Part shown: positions 38,579 through 47,806 of the stretch, one piece after another
Layout of the letters: the number at the start of each line of letters is the position of its first letter
Numbering within the stretch: the stretch's first letter is position 1
Notes under the pieces: generated by a model
What the model was told of the DNA's origin: nothing
What the model saw: only the letters and a program-made list of their open reading frames with translations
Databases searched by the model: none
Source: CAZWTD01 sp964637345
Lineage (GTDB): Bacteria > Patescibacteriota > Patescibacteriia > HK-STAS-PATE-3
Direction: 5' to 3'
Assembly (NCBI GenBank): GCA_964637345.1
Contig: CAZWTD010000001.1
Span: 1-64,000, forward strand
DNA length: 64,000 bases
Made by a program: the position numbers and the translations under genes

Positions 38579-39616
38579 ATGCGTCGACCAATCTTCGATC
38601 GAAAAAATATTCTCGTAACCGGTGGAGCCGGGTTTCTTGGTTCTCACCTTTGCGATGAGCTCGTTCGTGAACATAAGGTCATCTGCCTAGATGATTTTTC
38701 GACCGGCCGCGAGGAGAATATTAACCACCTTCTCCAAAATTCGAACTTCGAGTTCGTTCGGCACGACCTCTCTCAGCCGATTGATCTTGAATCCGAACCT
38801 AGCCTGAAAGCGTTTCAGGTTCAGTTTCAGGGCATTCAGGAGATTTATCACCTTGCTTCACCCGCATCGCCGAAGGCCTACCTTGAGCGTCCGATCGAGG
38901 CCTTAATTACCAACGCCGATGCGACTCGGCATAGTCTTGATTTGGCGGTGAAATATGAAGCCAGTTATCTGCTCGTGTCCTCGGATGCAGTGTACGGCCA
39001 ACCGATGGAAGAAACGCCCTATCCTGAGAATTACTGGGGTTACGTTGACCCGATCGGGTCTCGCTCGCCCCTCGCTGAGGGAAAGCGCTTTGCAGAAAGC
39101 CTCGTCGTTGCCTATCGAGAGAAGCGCGCAATAAAAGCGAAAATCGCCAGAGTGTTCAACACCTACGGGCCGCGATTGCGTTTGGATGACGGTCGAATGA
39201 TCCCAGAACTGATTGTCCGCGCTCTCAAGAACGAGCCGACCACCATCTTCGGTGCCCGAGATGGAAAAACGACGCTGTGTTACGTGAGCGATGTTGTTGA
39301 AGGCTTGCTACGCTTAATGAAATCTTCAGAGCTTGGGCCGGTGAACCTCGGAAGTCCGGATGTTCTTCGGTATGAAGACATTGTACAGCTTATTGCTCAA
39401 CTTACCGGCTCTGCATCTTCAGTTGAATATCAGGAATCCGGTGAAGGGGTGTATACGCAGGGAACCCCGAATATTCGCGTTGCAAAGGAACGACTTGGCT
39501 GGTTTCCAGTCGTCGCCTTAGCTGAGGGCCTTCGGAGGACTGTTGATTATTTCAAGGGCGCACAAGCAATTGACCTATCTTCATTATCAGTAAGTCAAAA
39601 GCACGACAATGGGTAA
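38579..39616 (+). CDS. NAD-dependent epimerase/dehydratase, UDP-glucuronate decarboxylase-like, catalytic Tyr replaced
   Basis: 345 residues of extended SDR type: [18 protein letters not shown] for NAD binding, [24 protein letters not shown] as in UXS enzymes, [25 protein letters not shown], and [13 protein letters not shown]. The active-site motif normally reads YDEGKR; here it is [11 protein letters not shown], so the Tyr of YxxxK is Leu while Lys is kept. Either the enzyme is inactive or works differently, or the base is supplied elsewhere. It overlaps metK by 8 bases. Confidence 0.8.
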   Translation: MRRPIFDRKNILVTGGAGFLGSHLCDELVREHKVICLDDFSTGREENINHLLQNSNFEFVRHDLSQPIDLESEPSLKAFQVQFQGIQEIYHLASPASPKAYLERPIEALITNADATRHSLDLAVKYEASYLLVSSDAVYGQPMEETPYPENYWGYVDPIGSRSPLAEGKRFAESLVVAYREKRAIKAKIARVFNTYGPRLRLDDGRMIPELIVRALKNEPTTIFGARDGKTTLCYVSDVVEGLLRLMKSSELGPVNLGSPDVLRYEDIVQLIAQLTGSASSVEYQESGEGVYTQGTPNIRVAKERLGWFPVVALAEGLRRTVDYFKGAQAIDLSSLSVSQKHDNG

Positions 39617-40791
39617 TAACCGCCATATTTTTACGTCAGAATCGGTAACCGAAGGTCATCCGGATAAAGTCTGCGATCAGGTATCTGACGCAATTCTTGA
39701 TGAGCTTTTACGCCAAGATCCGAATTCACGTGCAGGAATTGAAACACTGGCGACGACCGGGTTAATTGTCGTGGCTGGAGAGATTCGGACGAAAGCCTAT
39801 GTAGATATTGCGAAAATAGCTCGCGAGACAATTCGTGAGATTGGCTATACTGATCCGAGCGCTGGATTTCATTGGGAGGATTGCGGCGTGATTGTTGCGA
39901 TCGATGAACAGAGTCCCGATATTGCCCAAGGCGTTGACGCCGGGAAGGGGAAGTTTAAGAAACAGGGAGCGGGCGACCAAGGTTTGATGTTCGGATACGC
40001 GACGGATCAAACTCCCGAATTGATGNNNNNNNNNNCCGATGCCGATTATGTTGGCACATCGACTTGCGAAGCGCCTGGCCGACGTGCGAAAGAACGGACT
40101 CCTGCCGTTTTTAGGGCCTGATGGAAAGACCGAGGTTGCGATTGAGCATGTCGACGGAAAACCGACTCGTCTCCATACGGTTGTCATTGCCTCCCAGCAC
40201 GACGCGAAGGTGAGCGAACGAAAAGTCGTTGAGTCGATCCAGCGCCAGGTGATTACTCCAGTATGCAAACGCTGGATGGACAATAAGACGCGAGTCTTTA
40301 TCAATGCAACGGGGCGTTTTGTGAAAGGCGGTCCGCCGGCCGACACTGGGCTTACCGGACGCAAAATTATCGTTGATACTTACGGCGGATTCGGACACCA
40401 CGGCGGCGGCTGCTTCTCCGGCAAGGACCCGTCGAAAGTGGATCGCTCTGCATCCTATATGGCGCGCTTCGTCGCGAAGAATATTGTTGCCGCAAAACTG
40501 GCCCGTCAGTGTGAAATTCAAGTTGCCTACGTTATCGGCGTGGCTGATCCGATCAGTATCTTCGTTGATACGAAAGGGACGGGAATTGTTCCGGACCGTG
40601 ACTTGGAAGGCATTCTCCGGAAACATGTAGACTTCACGCCGCAGGGAATTATCAAGCAACTCAACCTGCGTCGGCCGATCTATAAGAAAACCGCGGCCTA
40701 TGGCCATTTCGGACGACGTGAGCTTGGGTTTACCTGGGAGCAGCCAAGTCTGGTCCCGGCCCTACGCCGCGCTGCTCGACGATGGCTCTAA
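39609..40791 (+). CDS. metK: S-adenosylmethionine synthetase (frame broken only by a 10-N gap)
   Basis: Part one, [34 protein letters not shown] to [11 protein letters not shown], ends at the gap. Part two begins [14 protein letters not shown] and continues through [31 protein letters not shown] to [14 protein letters not shown]. In the family, ELM is followed directly by P-PI-LAHRL, so no residue seems to be missing and the ten N are a placeholder between abutting sequences. The enzyme makes SAM from methionine and ATP. Its place inside a glycan cluster is unusual; it overlaps both neighbours. Confidence 0.93.
40026..40035. other. Assembly gap (10 N), probably of zero true length
   Basis: It separates the codons for ...ELM and PMPIM... 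of metK. Removing all ten N restores the reading frame and the family sequence. Confidence 0.95.
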
Positions 40792-41717
40792 AAAAAGTCC
40801 TCATTACCGGCGGCGCCGGCTTCATCGGCTCTCACGTCGTTGATCGCTGTATTCAGGCTGGAGTGAAGGTTCTTGTCGTTGATGATCTTTCAACGGGAAA
40901 TCGGAAGAACCTGAACCCGAAAGCGCGATTTGTTCAGCTCGACATTCGGGACCCAAAGCTTGTCAGGAGTATTCGACAATTCCACCCTGACGCGGTACTC
41001 CATTTTGCGGCTCAAAAAAATCTTCGCGTTTCCCTGGAACAGCCCCTAGAAGATGCTTCAATCAACATCCTTGGGAGTTTAGCGTTGCTTGAAGCGGTTC
41101 GACTCGCGAAGGTGAAGCGTTTTCTTTTTGCCTCAACGGGTGGGGCGATCTACGAAGCGCAATCGCCCCGGCCGACACCAGAATCCGCCGAAGCGCTTCC
41201 GCTCTCACCGTACGGAATTGGGAAACGCTCCTTTGAGCTTTATCTCGATGCCTACGCGAAGATCTACAAGCTTCAAGCCATCTCACTGCGTTTCTCCAAT
41301 GTGTATGGGCCGCGTCAGGATCCGAAGGGCGAGGCCGGTGTTGTTGCCATTTTTCTTAACGCCGTGCTTCACAATCAACGGCCGACGATTTTCGGGCGAG
41401 GCGAGAAAACGCGCGACTATGTGTATGTTCAGGACGTGGCTGAAGCGTGTTGGCGAGCTTTGAAGTCTTCTGCGACAGGAATCTACAATATTGGGACCGG
41501 CCGGGAAACGAGCGTAACTGCGCTTTGGAATGAGATCGCGCGAGTGACGAAAACCAAGATTCGACCAATTCACGGACAGGCAATTCCCGGTGAACTCCCA
41601 AAAAGCTCTTTATCGGCTCGGAAGGCCCGAACAGCTTTCCACTGGCAGCCAAAGGTGAACCTATCCCGTGGTCTTCGAATGACGTACCAGTGGTTTTTAG
41701 ATCACTCGAGTCGTTGA
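40782..41717 (+). CDS. NAD-dependent sugar epimerase (UDP-glucose 4-epimerase-like)
   Basis: 311 residues. [50 protein letters not shown], the catalytic ASTGGAIYE serine region and YGIGK (Tyr and Lys intact), then [23 protein letters not shown] and [14 protein letters not shown]. It fits GalE/WbpP-type 4-epimerases acting on UDP-hexoses; the exact substrate cannot be read. It overlaps the metK stop by 10 bases. Confidence 0.88.
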   Translation: MALKKVLITGGAGFIGSHVVDRCIQAGVKVLVVDDLSTGNRKNLNPKARFVQLDIRDPKLVRSIRQFHPDAVLHFAAQKNLRVSLEQPLEDASINILGSLALLEAVRLAKVKRFLFASTGGAIYEAQSPRPTPESAEALPLSPYGIGKRSFELYLDAYAKIYKLQAISLRFSNVYGPRQDPKGEAGVVAIFLNAVLHNQRPTIFGRGEKTRDYVYVQDVAEACWRALKSSATGIYNIGTGRETSVTALWNEIARVTKTKIRPIHGQAIPGELPKSSLSARKARTAFHWQPKVNLSRGLRMTYQWFLDHSSR

Positions 41718-41742
41718 CGGAGCGGGCTGTGTGTGGTACACC
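41714..41742 (+). promoter_or_regulatory. Internal promoter before the UDP-sugar dehydrogenase
   Basis: TTGACG (41714-41719, overlapping the preceding stop), 17 bases, TACACC (41737-41742). Confidence 0.5.
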
Positions 41743-41767
41743 AAGAGTCGAATATTCTTAGTATTGT

Positions 41768-43060
41768 ATGATCATGAAGAATTCTTTTACCGCTGAAAAA
41801 GTGGTTATCATTGGTCTCGGATATGTTGGGTTGCCACTCGCTTGTTTAGCAGCGGAAAAGGGGCATACGGTTTTTGGCTTCGCGCCGAACCCAAAAAAGG
41901 TTGAACAGATTAACCGTCAGGAAAGTCCCATCCGCGACGCTCATCTTATTGACTGGCTGAAACGCGTCAAACTCCAGGCCTCTTCTGACCCGGCGACCAT
42001 CGCTCAAGGCGATATTATTATTGTCTGCGTTCCAACTCCAGTTGACGAAGATCGATTACCCGACCTTAGCCCTGTTCGCGACGCGATGGAGATGGTTCGC
42101 GAGCATATGCGACCGGGTGCCCTCGTCGTTATTGAATCGACAATTAACCCGGGAGTTTCTGAAGAGGTCGCGATTCCAATACTGGAAAAGGATGGGAAGA
42201 AGGTCGGGAAAGATTTTCTTTTTGCCCATTGTCCTGAGCGCATTAATCCCGGCGACCCGAAGTGGAATGTCCGGAACATTCCGAGGGTGATTGGGGGATT
42301 TGATGCGGCTTCGCGCGATCGCGCACAAGCCTTTTATGAATCGATTATTGAGGCGTCGATTAAGCCCATGAAGTCGCTGAAAGAGGCCGAGGCAGTGAAG
42401 ATCGTTGAGAACTCCTTTCGGGATGTGAACATCGCCTTTGTGAATGAGCTGGCGAAATCCTTTGACCGTTTCGGGATTGATGTTGTCGACGTGATTGATG
42501 GCGCGAAGACGAAGCCGTTTTCTTTCTTGGCGCACTATCCTTCGTGCGGGATCGGCGGTCACTGTATTCCCGTTGACCCCTATTACCTTATTCAGCGCGC
42601 GAAGCAAAACGGTTTTAATCATGAGTTTCTCCAGCTCGCTCGCGATATTAATAATAGTATGCCGGCTTATACAGTCGAGAAATTAATGCGGGCGATGAAT
42701 ACCGCGGCGAAGCCGGTGAAGGGAAGTCGAATCGGCCTTCTTGGAATTGCGTATAAGCCCGATATCGATGATGACCGAGAGAGCCCCTTTTACCCGATTC
42801 GGGCTGAGGTTGAAGCGCTTGGAGCGACGGTGAAGAGTTTTGACCCGAATATCCCTGAAAAATCTTCAGTCGCGACTCTGGAGGAGCTTCTCGATCAATC
42901 AGACGCGCTTATTCTTGTCACAAACCACCGACAGTTTCTTTCCTTAACGCCCGACCAATTAAAGGCCAAAGGGATCGTTGCCGTGGTCGATGGGAAGAAC
43001 GCTTGGCCGCGGAAGGATTTTGAAAACGCCGGCATTGCCTATGAAGGAATTGGACGCTAG
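41768..43060 (+). CDS. Nucleotide sugar dehydrogenase (UDP-ManNAc/UDP-glucose 6-dehydrogenase family)
   Basis: 430 residues (ATG 41768 or 41774). VVIIGLGYVGLPLACLAAEKGH binds NAD; VCVPTPVDEDRLPDLS, IESTINPGVSEE, HCPERINPGD, VKIVENSFRDVNIAFVNELAKSFDRFGIDVVDVI, and the catalytic CGIGGHCIPVDPYYL with the nucleophilic Cys; C-terminal GIAYKPDIDDDRESP. It oxidises C6 of a UDP-sugar to a uronate. HCPERxxPG is typical of the WecC/TviB branch. The next gene starts inside its 3' end. Confidence 0.92.
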   Translation: MIMKNSFTAEKVVIIGLGYVGLPLACLAAEKGHTVFGFAPNPKKVEQINRQESPIRDAHLIDWLKRVKLQASSDPATIAQGDIIIVCVPTPVDEDRLPDLSPVRDAMEMVREHMRPGALVVIESTINPGVSEEVAIPILEKDGKKVGKDFLFAHCPERINPGDPKWNVRNIPRVIGGFDAASRDRAQAFYESIIEASIKPMKSLKEAEAVKIVENSFRDVNIAFVNELAKSFDRFGIDVVDVIDGAKTKPFSFLAHYPSCGIGGHCIPVDPYYLIQRAKQNGFNHEFLQLARDINNSMPAYTVEKLMRAMNTAAKPVKGSRIGLLGIAYKPDIDDDRESPFYPIRAEVEALGATVKSFDPNIPEKSSVATLEELLDQSDALILVTNHRQFLSLTPDQLKAKGIVAVVDGKNAWPRKDFENAGIAYEGIGR

Positions 43061-44066
43061 GTCTCGCCTCTATGTCGTGATCCCGGCGCTGAATGAATCA
43101 GCGACGATTGGTGCCGTTATTGACCGTGTCCCTCGGACGATCTCAGGGATTAATGAAGTTCGCGTGCTCGTCGTTGACGATGGGAGCCGGGACGCCACAT
43201 CAGAGCTTGCTCGTCAGCACGGAGCCGAGGTATTGCGACATCACTCCAATCGCGGCGTGGGGGCGGCTTTTCGATCAGGACTTGAGTACGCCCTCGCTCA
43301 TGGTGCCGACTTCCTCGTGAACATGGATGGTGACGGTCAATTCAATCCTGAGGATATTCCCGTTCTTCTTAGCCCCATCTTAGCTGATGAAGCTGATTTT
43401 GTGACCGCCTCGAGGTTCGCTGATCCGAGTAAATTTCCAACAGGTATTCCGCCTGTGAAACTTTTTGGAAATCGTTTCTACGCTCGCTTTATTAGCACGA
43501 TCATCGGGAAGCGCTTTACTGACGTCTCTTGCGGATTTCGGGCTTACTCACGGGAGACGCTCCTTCGCCTAACTCTCTTTGGAGCATTTACCTATACCCA
43601 AGAAAGCTTTCTCGACTTAGCTGGAAAAAACGTCCGGATGGTCGAGCGCGCTGTTCAGGTCCGCGGCGTTCGCGAACATGGTCATTCTCGGCTGGCGAAA
43701 AACCTTTTCCATTTTGGTTTTAAAACGCTTTCGATCATGCTTCGATCGATGCGTGACCTAGCACCATTCCGGTTCTTTGGAATGGCAGGACTCGTCACCA
43801 CCCTTCTCGGTGTGACTGTCGAAACCTTCCTCTTTGTCTATTGGCTCATTACCCGACATACATCGCCTTTTCAAAGCCTTATCGTCGTGGGGGGAGTTGT
43901 CCTTCTCCTTGGATTCTTATTGGTCATTGTCGCCTTACTGGCTGACATGCTCCACCGCCAACGAAGAATCCTCGAAGAAACACTGTATTATCAGCGACGG
44001 AAGTATTACGATCGTTTTTTGAATGAGGCGACGGGGTCGGAGCATGCTTCCAACCAACTCAACTAA
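43041..44066 (+). CDS. GT2 glycosyltransferase with two C-terminal membrane helices (DPM-synthase-like)
   Basis: 341 residues. YVVIPALNESATIGAVIDRVP, VLVVDDGSRDATSELA, NRGVGAAFRSGLEYAL, DFLVNMDGDGQFNPEDI (metal site), DVSCGFRAYSRE and FTYTQESFLDLAGK. Two membrane helices follow (about 245-270 and 285-310), then a basic tail. This is the bactoprenol-phosphate glycosyltransferase layout. Start ATG 43041 overlaps the preceding gene by 20 bases, and its own 3' end overlaps the next by 23. Confidence 0.88.
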   Translation: MKELDARSRLYVVIPALNESATIGAVIDRVPRTISGINEVRVLVVDDGSRDATSELARQHGAEVLRHHSNRGVGAAFRSGLEYALAHGADFLVNMDGDGQFNPEDIPVLLSPILADEADFVTASRFADPSKFPTGIPPVKLFGNRFYARFISTIIGKRFTDVSCGFRAYSRETLLRLTLFGAFTYTQESFLDLAGKNVRMVERAVQVRGVREHGHSRLAKNLFHFGFKTLSIMLRSMRDLAPFRFFGMAGLVTTLLGVTVETFLFVYWLITRHTSPFQSLIVVGGVVLLLGFLLVIVALLADMLHRQRRILEETLYYQRRKYYDRFLNEATGSEHASNQLN

Positions 44067-45156
44067 GGTGCGTGTTCTCTATGTGGCTCGGGGCGTTCCG
44101 CCGATCGTTGGGGGAATGGAGCGTTATAGCGGCGATTTGATCGCTTCTGGGTCAGCTGATAGCTCTCAAGCCTTCACCTGGTCAGGCAGCCGGGTGCATT
44201 TGCTTTGGTGGATTCCTTGGACCTGGTTTCGAACTGTTTGGTGTTTGGCGAGCGGCGCTTACGATGTGCTCCATGTTACTGACGCACTCCTCGCGCCTTT
44301 TTTTCTTTCCGCCGCCCGTCTGACTGGCGTTCCAATTGTTGTCACAACTCACGCACTCGACGTAGTTTGGTCACCTGCAGTCTATCAGTGGTGCATGAGG
44401 ATGTTCCTCCCTCGATGTGATAGGCTTGTTGCGGTTAGCCAGGCGACCGCTCGAGAGTGCGAAGCACGTGGCGTGAAACCCGAGCAGATAACCATTATTC
44501 CCAACGGTATCCACCCAGCTTCGATGACTGATCGAGCCGTGGCCCGCAGTCACCTTCTCGAAACCTACGGCCTGCCTCCAAATTCGTTTATCCTCTTGAG
44601 TGTTGGTCGCCTGATTGAAAGAAAAAATCTCGCTTGGTTTATCGAATGTGTGTTGCCGCGCTTACCGGAACGAGCCATTCTTCTCGTCCTCGGTGATGGA
44701 CCAGAATTCGAGAAGTTGAGTCGAATCTCCCGCGCCAGCGCCCATACAAACCAGATTCGTTTCGCTGGACGCGTATCATCAGCCGAGCGAGATCTCGCGT
44801 ATGACGGAAGTGACCTTTTTCTCATGCCGAACCGAAGCGTTCCCGGCGACGCTGAGGGTTTTGGGATCGTGAATATTGAAGCTGCTTCGCACGGCTTGCC
44901 CGTGGTCGCGTCGCGGCTCGAAGGGATTACCGAAGCCGTCATCGACGGGGAAAATGGCCGTACCCTGCCACCAGAAGATACCGAAGCGTTCGTTGAGACT
45001 ATTCAGCACTTCATGGATCATGAAGTCGAACGTCAGAGGCTCGCTGAACGGGCACGACAGTTTACGATCGCACGTTTTGATTGGACTGAGCTCGCGAAGC
45101 AGTACCACAATCTTTACCAACAGCTTTGCTCTGGAATGCGCAGGAGGGGAGCATGA
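44044..45156 (+). CDS. GT4 glycosyltransferase
   Basis: 370 residues, GT-B fold. N-terminal VRVLYVARGVPPIVGGMERYSGDLI, then CDRLVAVSQATARECEARGV, and the donor half ILLSVGRLIERKNLAWFIECV, ILLVLGDGPEFEKL, FLMPNRSVPGDAEGFGIVNIEAASHGLPVVAS with the EX7E-like motif (EGFGIVNIE). Acceptor and donor are not predictable. Its stop overlaps the next start (ATGA). Confidence 0.88.
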   Translation: MLPTNSTKVRVLYVARGVPPIVGGMERYSGDLIASGSADSSQAFTWSGSRVHLLWWIPWTWFRTVWCLASGAYDVLHVTDALLAPFFLSAARLTGVPIVVTTHALDVVWSPAVYQWCMRMFLPRCDRLVAVSQATARECEARGVKPEQITIIPNGIHPASMTDRAVARSHLLETYGLPPNSFILLSVGRLIERKNLAWFIECVLPRLPERAILLVLGDGPEFEKLSRISRASAHTNQIRFAGRVSSAERDLAYDGSDLFLMPNRSVPGDAEGFGIVNIEAASHGLPVVASRLEGITEAVIDGENGRTLPPEDTEAFVETIQHFMDHEVERQRLAERARQFTIARFDWTELAKQYHNLYQQLCSGMRRRGA

Positions 45157-46328
45157 CGATCGTATACTTTTTAGTAAAATTTGAGCCGACAACCGGAAAA
45201 TCTAAGCACGTGCTTGAGGTTTCCCGCCGTTTAGTTCAACAAGGAGTAACCGTCCATCTTATTACCAATCGCGTTCGATGGGCGGGGCCGCCTGAAGCCT
45301 TGGCTCATTTGCAGATACATCAATTGGGCGGAGGTGTGAATCAGGCCTATCTCAAAACCCGGCAGGTTGCGGAGCTTGTGAACAAGATCCAGCCCGATGT
45401 TTTTGAACTACACGGCGGTCTGTCGATGACGCTGTTTGCCAGATCCTTTGCACAGGCAGTAGGGGTTCCAACTGTCGTTAATATTCATAGTCAGCCGTCA
45501 GACCTCTGGCGGGAGTGGCGGCACCTGCAGTTTGTTGATTGGTTTCGGAATCGACGATACGTTGCAGATGTTGATGACCTCGTCGGTTTGACGTTGAAGG
45601 CCTTTGGCCTCTCGCGACTTTTACGCCACCCCGGCATTCGTGCGGTTTTTGTTCCGAGCCGTCAGCTTCAACGGGCGATTGGTGAGGACGCGCGCGTCCG
45701 CTACCTCCCGTCAGGCGCTCAATTACCAGCGGTAATCCCTGATCGTCACATCGCCAACGCTCAATTGACCTTACTGTTTTTTGGTCGCGCCGTTATGGTT
45801 CGAGGTATTGATACGCTCATCAGGGCATTCGAACGACTGGCTCGTTCTGAACAAACACTCCAACTGCAGTTGCTATTATTAGATGACGTCGATACAAAAC
45901 GCATTCAGACTCTCGTTAGTCGTTCGCCATTTCGTAACCGCATGGACGTTCTTGTCGGGCGTCAGGGGGCTATGGTTGAATTTTTTGCTCAAGCAACGGT
46001 GGCCGTTTTCCCTTTCCGAAGTTCTGGCTGTATTCCAGAACAGCCCCTGACCCTTATTGAGGCAATGGCCTATGGGGTGCCTGTGGTGACTTGTCCGGTT
46101 GGTACAGTCGGTGAGATTATTCGTCATGGGGAGAATGGACTTCTCGTCTCCCCCAATAGACCAACTGAGCTTGCGAAAGCCATTGAATCACTCCTTCATG
46201 ATCCAGTCCAACGCGAGCGGTTGGGCGTCGCTGGGCGAGCGACCGTGAATGAACGCTTTAATTGGGATACAATAGCAGAGCAGACTCGACTTGTGTATGA
46301 AGAACTTCGATCCCAACCAAGTGAATAA
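45153..46328 (+). CDS. GT4 glycosyltransferase
   Basis: 391 residues from ATG 45153, which has AGGAGGGG just upstream, one of few strong SDs in the cluster. ARSFAQAVGVPTVVNIHSQPS, VFVPSRQLQRAIGEDARVRYLPSGAQL, LLFFGRAVMVRGIDTLIRAFERL, VAVFPFRSSGCIPEQPLTLIEAMAYGVPVVTCPVGTVGEIIRHGENGLLV. The late EQPLTLIEAMA is the EX7E site. It follows a similar enzyme with a 4-base overlap. Confidence 0.85.
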   Translation: MTIVYFLVKFEPTTGKSKHVLEVSRRLVQQGVTVHLITNRVRWAGPPEALAHLQIHQLGGGVNQAYLKTRQVAELVNKIQPDVFELHGGLSMTLFARSFAQAVGVPTVVNIHSQPSDLWREWRHLQFVDWFRNRRYVADVDDLVGLTLKAFGLSRLLRHPGIRAVFVPSRQLQRAIGEDARVRYLPSGAQLPAVIPDRHIANAQLTLLFFGRAVMVRGIDTLIRAFERLARSEQTLQLQLLLLDDVDTKRIQTLVSRSPFRNRMDVLVGRQGAMVEFFAQATVAVFPFRSSGCIPEQPLTLIEAMAYGVPVVTCPVGTVGEIIRHGENGLLVSPNRPTELAKAIESLLHDPVQRERLGVAGRATVNERFNWDTIAEQTRLVYEELRSQPSE

Positions 46329-47229
46329 TCCCGTCCGCTCTGCGCTGAGCGTATTGCGAGGCGAATCCGCGCCTCCGCCGAATCATCGCTGGGTCAAACA
46401 AAACCATCTCTCTGCCGTGTTTGATTCTCGCCGGCCTTTTCATAAAGACTTTTGGGTGTCAGTTGGGGACCTCGAGTCTCGACTTCAAGCGGCCGGACTT
46501 GACCATATTTTTATAAAAACCGTTCGAAGTTTTCCTTCTGATGATAGTAATATTGATGTAGTGTTTCGTTCTGAGCGGGACTTCCAGGCAGCGCGAAAGA
46601 TTGCCGAGGCAGATGGTCGTCAGGCTACCTATAGTTATCACGAGCCTGATAAAATCATGTATAGAAAATTCACCAACCGTTCCGAGGTTCAGCCGGGCTG
46701 GCATTTCCATCGAGGCGTAACCTGGAATGGAGTGCCATACCTTCCAAATGAGGTCCTTTTTTCCAAAAGTCAGGTGAAGCAGCATGAAGGGTTTCTCCTA
46801 CGGGTTCCTAGTGACGAAATCGCCCTTCTCATCTACTCCGGACACGCCCTATTTGAGAATTTTGTTCTCCCGCTGGGCGAATTGTATGATGTTGCGGTAT
46901 TGAGTCGGACAATCAAGGATTGGGATGCAATATACGCCTATGCACGCGAGGAGGGCTGGGAAGGCGGCCTGAAAGCCTATATTCGGCTCTCAAAGGCCTT
47001 AGCCACGCAACTTGGGGTAGAGAACGCTCTGCCAGAGATTGGAACAGCGAGGGTCCATCTAGGGGCTTTCCCTTATCGGCTACCTTGGGGGATCGAAGCA
47101 GGGGTGTTTCTTAGTAGAATACGGCATAATGTCCGAACCCGTCGGTTTCGATATGCGTTTCGCGAGCTGTATGCCTATCCGTTTTTCTTCGTCTTAGAAC
47201 AAGGTAAGCTTTTTCTCGGGTATGCCTAA
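46297..47229 (+). CDS. Nucleotidyltransferase-like protein (310 aa)
   Basis: ATG 46297 lies inside the end of the preceding gene. FIKTVRSFPSDDSNIDVVFRSERDFQAA resembles the acidic strand of the NTP_transf_5 group (poly-Asp beta strand, SxxDVDV), and the remainder is helical with YSGHALFENFVLPLGELYDVAVLSR, as in proteins found in polysaccharide clusters. The G(S/G) nucleotide-binding motif at the start of that fold is not clear, so this is tentative. It overlaps the kinase gene that follows by 8 bases and likely works with it. Confidence 0.45.
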   Translation: MKNFDPNQVNNPVRSALSVLRGESAPPPNHRWVKQNHLSAVFDSRRPFHKDFWVSVGDLESRLQAAGLDHIFIKTVRSFPSDDSNIDVVFRSERDFQAARKIAEADGRQATYSYHEPDKIMYRKFTNRSEVQPGWHFHRGVTWNGVPYLPNEVLFSKSQVKQHEGFLLRVPSDEIALLIYSGHALFENFVLPLGELYDVAVLSRTIKDWDAIYAYAREEGWEGGLKAYIRLSKALATQLGVENALPEIGTARVHLGAFPYRLPWGIEAGVFLSRIRHNVRTRRFRYAFRELYAYPFFFVLEQGKLFLGYA

Positions 47230-47806
47230 TCCATCTGGAAAAAAACGTATCATTGCTTTTTCAGGCGTTGATGGGAGCGGGAAGACAACCCAGGCGAAAC
47301 GTCTCGCCTCGGCGCTCGAGAGATTGTATGGCGCGGGCGCGGTTGTTTACCGCCACGGGAATCGTCCGTGGATTCATCAACGGCAGGCAGGGTTCGCCCA
47401 ACGACGCTCTTGGCTGATGAGTATTCTGATCATCAAAAAAGATCTACTCAAGATTTGGCTCGACCTTCTCCGTCGACCCGGGCCGATCGTCATTTTTGAT
47501 CGTTTTGTTGATGACGCAGTAGCAAAGTTTATGTTTTATCACCCAGGCCACGCCTGGGTCATTTCATGGGTGCGTTTTTTCTCGCCAAGAGCAGATTGCT
47601 TATTTTGGCTCGACGTTCCGGCCGCTGTCAGTTATGAACGCGACCGAGAGCATCCTTTTGCGTATCATGAACGAAAACATGCCGCCTACAATAGAGCTTT
47701 TCAGTCGTATCGGAACGGCCGCGTCATTCGAGTCGACGCCAGCCGCACGCCTGATGAGGTTGCGGACGATATTTGGCAATCGGTTGAAGGGCGAAACAAA
47801 GTATGA
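47222..47806 (+). CDS. Thymidylate-kinase-like P-loop kinase
   Basis: 194 residues. IIAFSGVDGSGKTTQAKRLASALE is the P-loop, IVIFDRFVDDAVAKF has the DRxxxD motif, and a lid-like ERDREHPFAYHERKHAAYNRAFQSY precedes VIRVDASRTPDEVADDIW. The segment between is longer and more hydrophobic than in Tmk. Because it sits among glycosyltransferases and is coupled to a nucleotidyltransferase-like gene, its substrate may be a sugar or lipid-linked intermediate and not dTMP. Confidence 0.75.
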   Translation: MPNPSGKKRIIAFSGVDGSGKTTQAKRLASALERLYGAGAVVYRHGNRPWIHQRQAGFAQRRSWLMSILIIKKDLLKIWLDLLRRPGPIVIFDRFVDDAVAKFMFYHPGHAWVISWVRFFSPRADCLFWLDVPAAVSYERDREHPFAYHERKHAAYNRAFQSYRNGRVIRVDASRTPDEVADDIWQSVEGRNKV

